Positions 5,045 to 7,808 of a stretch of DNA of 7,808 nucleotides are shown here, piece by piece. The stretch is from Bacillota bacterium (GTDB lineage: Bacteria; Bacillota; Dethiobacteria; Dethiobacterales; Dethiobacteraceae). The DNA lies in contig QLUI01000073.1 of NCBI GenBank assembly GCA_018725345.1, forward strand, positions 1 through 7,808, read 5' to 3'. Position numbers and translations under genes: made by a program. The notes beneath the pieces were generated by a model that worked only from the letters and a program-made list of their open reading frames with translations, ran no database searches and had not been told where the DNA came from. The stretch's first letter is position 1. The number at the start of each line of letters is the position of its first letter.

Positions 5045-5350
5045 TCAATCCTTCGCTTCAGGATCGTGCAATACAACCGTGTTTTCCGGCCTGGAACGAC
5101 GAGTTTTAGTCAGCTGCTCGGCCAGTTTAGTCTTTGTCTCGGTGGTAAGTTTTCTGGGGGCTCTTGGCGGCTTGATTCTTCTCTTGTCTATCTCGTAGGT
5201 CTTCCCGCCATGGCTATTAGTCGCCGTAGGCTTCAACCCGAGCTTCCCCTCCAGGTGCTTTTGCCACATCTTGTTATGGGTGTATATCTCCGCCAGGTCT
5301 TCAGCTTCATTGAAGAGGATGATAGTTTCTTTTTCATAAGCCGTCAGCAT
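5045..5350 (-). CDS. Conserved-looking phage protein of unknown function
   Basis: The protein is 101 aa from the ATG at 5350, chosen because GGAGGGAAGGACG precedes it. A longer frame to 5491 exists, but its extra 47 residues (Trp/Arg-rich) are a shadow of the gene behind it. The visible features are an N-terminal TAYEKETIILFNEAEDLAEI and a motif of the kind IYTHNKMWQKHLE-KLGLKP. A Lys/Arg-rich segment RRIKPPRAPRK comes next, then a basic helical tail. I have the impression of similar small proteins in early regions of phages from anaerobes, but I cannot name a family. The basic tail suggests nucleic-acid binding (weak inference). It lies between the HTH regulator and the zinc-ribbon gene, co-directional with both. 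Confidence 0.65.
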   Translation of the reverse strand: MLTAYEKETIILFNEAEDLAEIYTHNKMWQKHLEGKLGLKPTATNSHGGKTYEIDKRRIKPPRAPRKLTTETKTKLAEQLTKTRRSRPENTVVLHDPEAKD

Positions 5351-5375
5351 TCGTCCTTCCCTCCATGTTGAATTT

Positions 5376-5576
5376 TTAGCCTTCCTTTGGCCTCCCGGCG
5401 CTCTCCAGCAGCTTTTCCAGGGCCGCCTTCGGCACGACCAGCCTTCTACCCAGCCTGAGACAAGGTAGTTCACCGCTGTTGGCGAGAGCATAACTGGTTG
5501 ACCTCGATAATCCGAGCAGCCGCCCGGCCTCCGGGACGCTCAAGACTAACGTTTCCTCCTCTTCCATCAAGATCAT
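5376..5576 (-). CDS. HTH_17/excisionase-family DNA-binding protein
   Basis: This is about a 66-aa protein. The core SVPEAGRLLGLSRSTSYALANSGELP followed by LRLGRRLVVPKAALEKLL is the standard helix-turn-helix plus wing of the HTH_17 (MerR-like/excisionase) family. Here the core is given in parts: SVPEAGRLLGLSRSTSYAL then ANSGELPCLRLGRR. Such proteins bind DNA as regulators, excisionases or plasmid copy-control factors. The start is uncertain. ATG 5576 follows the stop of the preceding gene by 7 bp with a weak site, and an ATG at 5603 directly abuts GAGGAGG and would overlap that gene. Position at the head of the replication operon suggests a regulator of it (inference). It is distinct from the xis-like protein at 7456-7665. 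Confidence 0.8.
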   Translation of the reverse strand: MILMEEEETLVLSVPEAGRLLGLSRSTSYALANSGELPCLRLGRRLVVPKAALEKLLESAGRPKEG

Positions 5577-5583
5577 CCGTCCG

Positions 5584-5847
5584 TTATCTGCTATCTTCTC
5601 CATCCTCCTCGGGGATAACCAGCTCAAACAGCTTTTCGAGCCTCTCGATCTCCAGTCTGTCCTGAAGGTCTAGTACCTCATCATAATCCCCCAGCAGATC
5701 ATCCCATCCCATCGCCTCCAGCCTGGCCTCCTCCAGCACGGCTTCTTTGAAACTTCGAAGGGCCTTCGGACTTCTTGTGGTAGCGATAGCCACCGTTCTC
5801 CCCTGTCGAGGGTCTGGATACTGGAGCACTAAAATTGGCTTTCTCAT
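5584..5847 (-). CDS. Small acidic protein of unknown function
   Basis: This 87-aa protein is not recognised. It starts with a beta-like segment (PILVLQYPDPRQGRTVAIAT), then an alpha-helical, strongly acidic remainder (EEARLEAMGWDDLLGDYDEV, LEIERLEKLFELVIPEEDGED). The Leu/Glu/Arg spacing of the second helix could form a coiled coil. A GAGGGGG ribosome site lies about 10 bases before the ATG. It is the first gene after the terminator at 5905-5942, so it probably heads the replication operon. A TATACT sequence 20 bp upstream could be a -10, but no good -35 is visible. Confidence 0.65.
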   Translation of the reverse strand: MRKPILVLQYPDPRQGRTVAIATTRSPKALRSFKEAVLEEARLEAMGWDDLLGDYDEVLDLQDRLEIERLEKLFELVIPEEDGEDSR

Positions 5848-5904
5848 TGGTTATTACCCCCTCATAAGTATAGGGGCGCCGAAGAACAGCAGATTGGATA
5901 AATA

Positions 5905-5942
5905 AAAGCCGGCCAGGTTATACCCAGCCGGCTTTGTTTTTT
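5905..5942 (-). terminator. Intrinsic terminator, probably working on both strands
   Basis: AAAGCCGGC (5905-5913) pairs perfectly with GCCGGCTTT (5927-5935) around a 13-base loop. On the minus strand TTTTATTTATC follows, which suits the end of the 369-codon gene that stops at 5978. On the plus strand TTTGTTTTTT follows, so it also blocks rightward transcription. Confidence 0.85.
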
Positions 5943-5977
5943 CGCAGGTTAGCGAGTTCTATCTATTGGTCATTAAT

Positions 5978-7087
5978 TCATACCTGAAGTTTGCGTCTGA
6001 GTCGATTCCATGCTTTGATTTTACGTGGATAGTCTTCACCCCAATATAGCTTCATAGACATCCCCAACTTTGAGTCAAAGTCGTGCTCCTCTAGTCCCTG
6101 TACAACATCCTGGAGGAGGCGCCGCTCTTTAGGTGTGAGCTTATTAAGGATGAGGTTTGACTTCTGTCGGCTCAACCCATGTAGGTCGTAACCCTCATGT
6201 TCAGCAATGTCCATGTTGTAGTCCATGTTGTACTTCTGTACCTCGTGCTCATTAAGGGCTTTCTTATCCAGCTCAATTTCAAGCATTTCAGGCTTTTCCC
6301 CACCCGAAATACCCAGACCGCCATCGGTTTGGTGGCCAGCCACTCGCTCTTCCCTCTTCCGCCAGGCGTCTACGCCTCTCTGGGCATCTTTGTTTAATGA
6401 CCGCCAAAGTTCGCCCGTCAGCCCAGCTTTTATTATCCCCCTCATTCCCTTTGCCCATTGCTCCATTCCCAAGAACAGTCCTTTTTGCGCTTCTTGATTA
6501 GCGTCGTCATCCCTCAAATACCTCCCCAGATGCGCACCTGCGAATGGCCTGAGGGTTCCCCATACTTTTTCAAATGCTTCATCACGGGTGCCGAACTGCC
6601 TCTCAATCTCTTCTGCCAATTGCTTGTTGGTAGCGAACGCTTTTTTTATTACAGGTGCCGTGAGACACTGGTACGTCAGCATCCCGTCCAGTTCAGGGCG
6701 TTCCTTGATTCGGCGTTTGATTTCTTTATCCGCAAGCTGGTTTACTATAAGCTGGTATACTATAATTGTCGACATATCAAGACAGAGGCCAATCAAGGGG
6801 TACGGGCTTAGTTTTGCAAGCATAAAAATATAGAGGTCAGGAAAATCTATATCATGCTTTAGTATCTTCCCCAAATAATCTTCTCCGAATTGTTGGTCAC
6901 AAGAACGATAGCTTTCTATATTCCTCAGTAGAACATGACCATCCTGAGTGCACGGTTCAAGGTCTTTGTCTGGAAACCTTTGAAAATCGATACCCGCTGC
7001 TATTTGCCCCAGCTTGGCGAATAGGTACTTTCGGCCGGCGGAGTATATGACCTTGATAAATGTTGTCAGTTGGTCACTTGTTTGCAA
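5978..7087 (-). CDS. Unknown 369-codon protein with sigma-4/HTH-like C-terminus
   Basis: I do not recognise the family. Residues 85-118 are hydrophobic (LYIFMLAKLSPYPLIGLCL onward), more like a buried helical core than clear membrane spans. The middle is helical and charged. The last 53 residues begin LTPKERRLLQDVVQGL and end YPRKIKAWNRLRRKLQV, which resembles a degenerate sigma-70 region 4/LuxR-type HTH ('LTPKER..L......L......R...R.RRKL'). DNA binding is therefore possible. The first available start is TTG at 7087 with no ribosome site. It is in the same frame as the preceding gene, separated only by TAA AAA. The first ATG is far inside (about codon 89). It may be made by reinitiation, by UAA readthrough, or be a gene broken by a nonsense change. 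A terminator follows. Confidence 0.65.
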   Translation of the reverse strand: MQTSDQLTTFIKVIYSAGRKYLFAKLGQIAAGIDFQRFPDKDLEPCTQDGHVLLRNIESYRSCDQQFGEDYLGKILKHDIDFPDLYIFMLAKLSPYPLIGLCLDMSTIIVYQLIVNQLADKEIKRRIKERPELDGMLTYQCLTAPVIKKAFATNKQLAEEIERQFGTRDEAFEKVWGTLRPFAGAHLGRYLRDDDANQEAQKGLFLGMEQWAKGMRGIIKAGLTGELWRSLNKDAQRGVDAWRKREERVAGHQTDGGLGISGGEKPEMLEIELDKKALNEHEVQKYNMDYNMDIAEHEGYDLHGLSRQKSNLILNKLTPKERRLLQDVVQGLEEHDFDSKLGMSMKLYWGEDYPRKIKAWNRLRRKLQV

Positions 7088-7090
7088 TTT

Positions 7091-7375
7091 TTATCTGAGC
7101 CACTCAACGAAATATGTTTGATTCCCCCAATAGTCCTTATCAGGGTCGCTTACCCCCAGTTGACGTTTCAGCCAATCATCTCCTATAAGAGGTGCGACCC
7201 GAAATCGCTCTCCTGGCCCTAGGGGTTTATTTACCACAAACACGAGGTCTCCTGGGACACTTAAGGTATAGAGCTCCCCTGCTGGGTGATGTAGGGGTTC
7301 ATTTAGCACCAACACCCCCTGCACAATGGCCTCGCTAAAACTCATTACCCTTTTGACCCTTTCTTGTTCTTCCAT
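7091..7375 (-). CDS. Unknown 94-codon protein, in frame with the next gene
   Basis: The function is not recognised. A charged N-terminal helix (MEEQERVKRVMSFSEAIVQG) precedes beta-rich segments (ELYTLSVPGDLVFVVNKPLG, GERFRVAPLIGDDWLKRQL). It ends at YFVEWLR then UAA. The ribosome site is strong (AAGGAGAGAAGG, AGGAG 7 bases before ATG). Since the 369-codon frame continues directly after UAA AAA in the same phase, this could be the N-terminal domain of a single longer protein of about 465 codons. It is the first gene after the xis-like gene and an operator-like palindrome. Confidence 0.65.
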   Translation of the reverse strand: MEEQERVKRVMSFSEAIVQGVLVLNEPLHHPAGELYTLSVPGDLVFVVNKPLGPGERFRVAPLIGDDWLKRQLGVSDPDKDYWGNQTYFVEWLR

Positions 7376-7408
7376 CCTTCTCTCCTTTTTCGGCCATTTT
7401 TCAGGCCA

Positions 7409-7423
7409 TTTGACCCTGTCAAA
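7409..7423. promoter_or_regulatory. Operator-like inverted repeat overlapping a -35-like box
   Basis: TTTGAC-CCT-GTCAAA is a perfect 6-bp inverted repeat. On the minus strand it contains TTGACA (7417-7422), a consensus -35, 42 bp upstream of the 94-codon gene. No good -10 lies 16-18 bp on, so the promoter itself is doubtful. GGCCATTT is directly repeated next to it (7392-7399, 7404-7411). Confidence 0.35.
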
Positions 7424-7455
7424 AGGACACCCTTTTTGCAGTGGCTGCCCTACGA

Positions 7456-7665
7456 CTACCTCCCCTCCTCCGATTTAATCGGAGGAGGGTGATGGGAAAC
7501 TAACCTGGGATAGTTCCGCTTCCTCTCGAAATGCGCGTCTTCTTCCCTAATGAGATTGCGGCCGCCAATCTTAATCGCCCTTACCCGTCCCTCATAGATC
7601 AGACGCCTTACCCGTCCCCCTGAAACTCCGAGCCTTTTAGCTACCTCTCTTGTGGTCAGCAACAT
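7456..7665 (-). CDS. Excisionase-like HTH protein
   Basis: This is a 69-aa protein from the ATG at 7665, supported by GAGGGGG 8 bases upstream. A longer frame to 7785 would run into the integrase gene and is rejected. Residues 3-50 hold LTTREVAKRLGVSGGRVRRL and AIKIGGRNLIREED, the winged helix-turn-helix of HTH_17/MerR-like excisionases. The tail SHHPPPIKSEEGR is low-complexity. Excisionases bend DNA and direct the integrase toward excision; many also repress the integrase promoter. Its position, divergent from the integrase with 76 bp between starts, is classic for a xis/int pair. It could instead be only the integrase repressor. Confidence 0.8.
   Translation of the reverse strand: MLLTTREVAKRLGVSGGRVRRLIYEGRVRAIKIGGRNLIREEDAHFERKRNYPRLVSHHPPPIKSEEGR
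7463..7489. other. Strong hairpin at the 3' end of the xis-like gene
   Basis: CCCTCCTCCGAT (7463-7474) and ATCGGAGGAGGG (7478-7489) pair perfectly over 12 bp with a TTA loop. It lies within the last codons and is not followed by a T-run on either strand. It is more likely an mRNA stability or protein-binding element than a terminator. Confidence 0.7.
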
Positions 7666-7679
7666 TCGTACACCCCCTC

Positions 7680-7709
7680 TTGACTCTATTATACCACAAG
7701 TGCTATAAT
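7680..7709 (+). promoter_or_regulatory. Integrase promoter
   Basis: TTGACT (7680-7685) and TATAAT (7704-7709) are 18 bp apart, with an extended -10 TGC just before. It is followed by AGGAGGG (7729-7735) and the integrase ATG at 7742. Confidence 0.7.
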
Positions 7710-7717
7710 ACAGCCAA
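7688..7717 (-). promoter_or_regulatory. Leftward promoter for the xis-like gene
   Basis: The minus strand shows TTGGCT (7712-7717) and TATAAT (7688-7693), 18 bp apart, with TG one base before the -10. It overlaps the integrase promoter face to face. The region 7687-7710 is an 11-bp inverted repeat (one mismatch) around AA. Confidence 0.6.
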
Positions 7718-7741
7718 ACGACAAAAACAGGAGGGCATCGG

Positions 7742-7808
7742 ATGAGGGGCCACATCCGCAAACGAAATGAATCCTGGCAGATCACGGCTTACATGGGCAT
7801 CGGGCCAG
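7742..7808 (+). CDS. int: Tyrosine integrase, N-terminal fragment (runs off the window)
   Basis: The first 22 codons read MRGHIRKRNESWQI then TAYMGIGP. This is the start of phage-type tyrosine recombinases, whose N-terminal AP2-like arm-binding domain typically reads 'G.IRKRGK.SWQI.VY.G.D'. It would recognise arm sites of the element's att region, while the catalytic domain (R-K-H-R-H-Y) lies beyond the window. AGGAGGG is 6 bases upstream of the ATG. Rightward orientation places the attachment site to the right of the window. The short length limits certainty, but the pairing with a divergent xis-like gene supports it. Confidence 0.8.
   Translation, partial: MRGHIRKRNESWQITAYMGIGP

Noticed and set aside
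5351..5491. Longer start for the 101-aa gene at 5491
   Set aside because: The added residues overlap the HTH_17 gene, are Trp/Arg-rich noise, and the ATG at 5350 has a strong ribosome site.
7666..7785. Longer start for the excisionase-like gene at 7785
   Set aside because: It would overlap the integrase start and both promoters; the ATG at 7665 has a well-placed GAGGGGG and begins at the conserved HTH.

Overview
This looks like the integrase-proximal, early/replication part of an integrated mobile element (prophage or phage-like island) in an anaerobic-type bacterium. A Chloroflexota (Dehalococcoidia-like) or Firmicutes host is my best guess from protein style and strong AGGAGG-type ribosome sites, but I hold it weakly because no taxonomic marker is present. 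Nearly all genes lie on the minus strand. Only the integrase at the far right and two small genes at the far left are on the plus strand.

Right end (about 7400-7808): the first 22 codons of a tyrosine integrase (plus strand) face away from a small excisionase-like helix-turn-helix gene (minus strand). Their two promoters overlap face to face. Further left are a 94-codon gene and a 369-codon gene of unknown function. These two are in the same frame, separated by a single UAA, and are followed by a strong hairpin terminator (5905-5942).

Middle (about 1640-5850): a tightly packed minus-strand replication operon. In order it holds an acidic unknown protein, a HTH_17 regulator, a small conserved-looking phage-type protein, a zinc-ribbon protein, a 660-aa primase-polymerase/helicase, a short frame carrying a Cys-rich tail and GAAGC-type repeats, and a Spo11/Topo VI-A-like TOPRIM protein of the small 'Mini-A' type. 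The primase and the Cys-rich frame look like one protein split by a one-base frameshift.

Left (1-1640): a 667-bp gene-poor stretch (974-1640) is the most unusual part. It holds a truncated ParB-type HTH gene remnant, a perfect 26-bp palindrome, and a cluster of repeated stem-loop units whose distal hairpins differ in sequence but keep the fold. It also holds a solitary segment matching the 3' 24 bases of type I-C CRISPR repeats, about 55 bp after the operon's last stop codon. No cas genes or second repeat are visible. The segment is therefore either a CRISPR relic or a candidate solitary-repeat RNA anti-CRISPR transcribed from the end of the replication operon. Left of this are a terminase-small-subunit-like gene (minus), a truncated-looking ParB-HTH gene (plus) and an unknown coiled-coil-like gene (plus).
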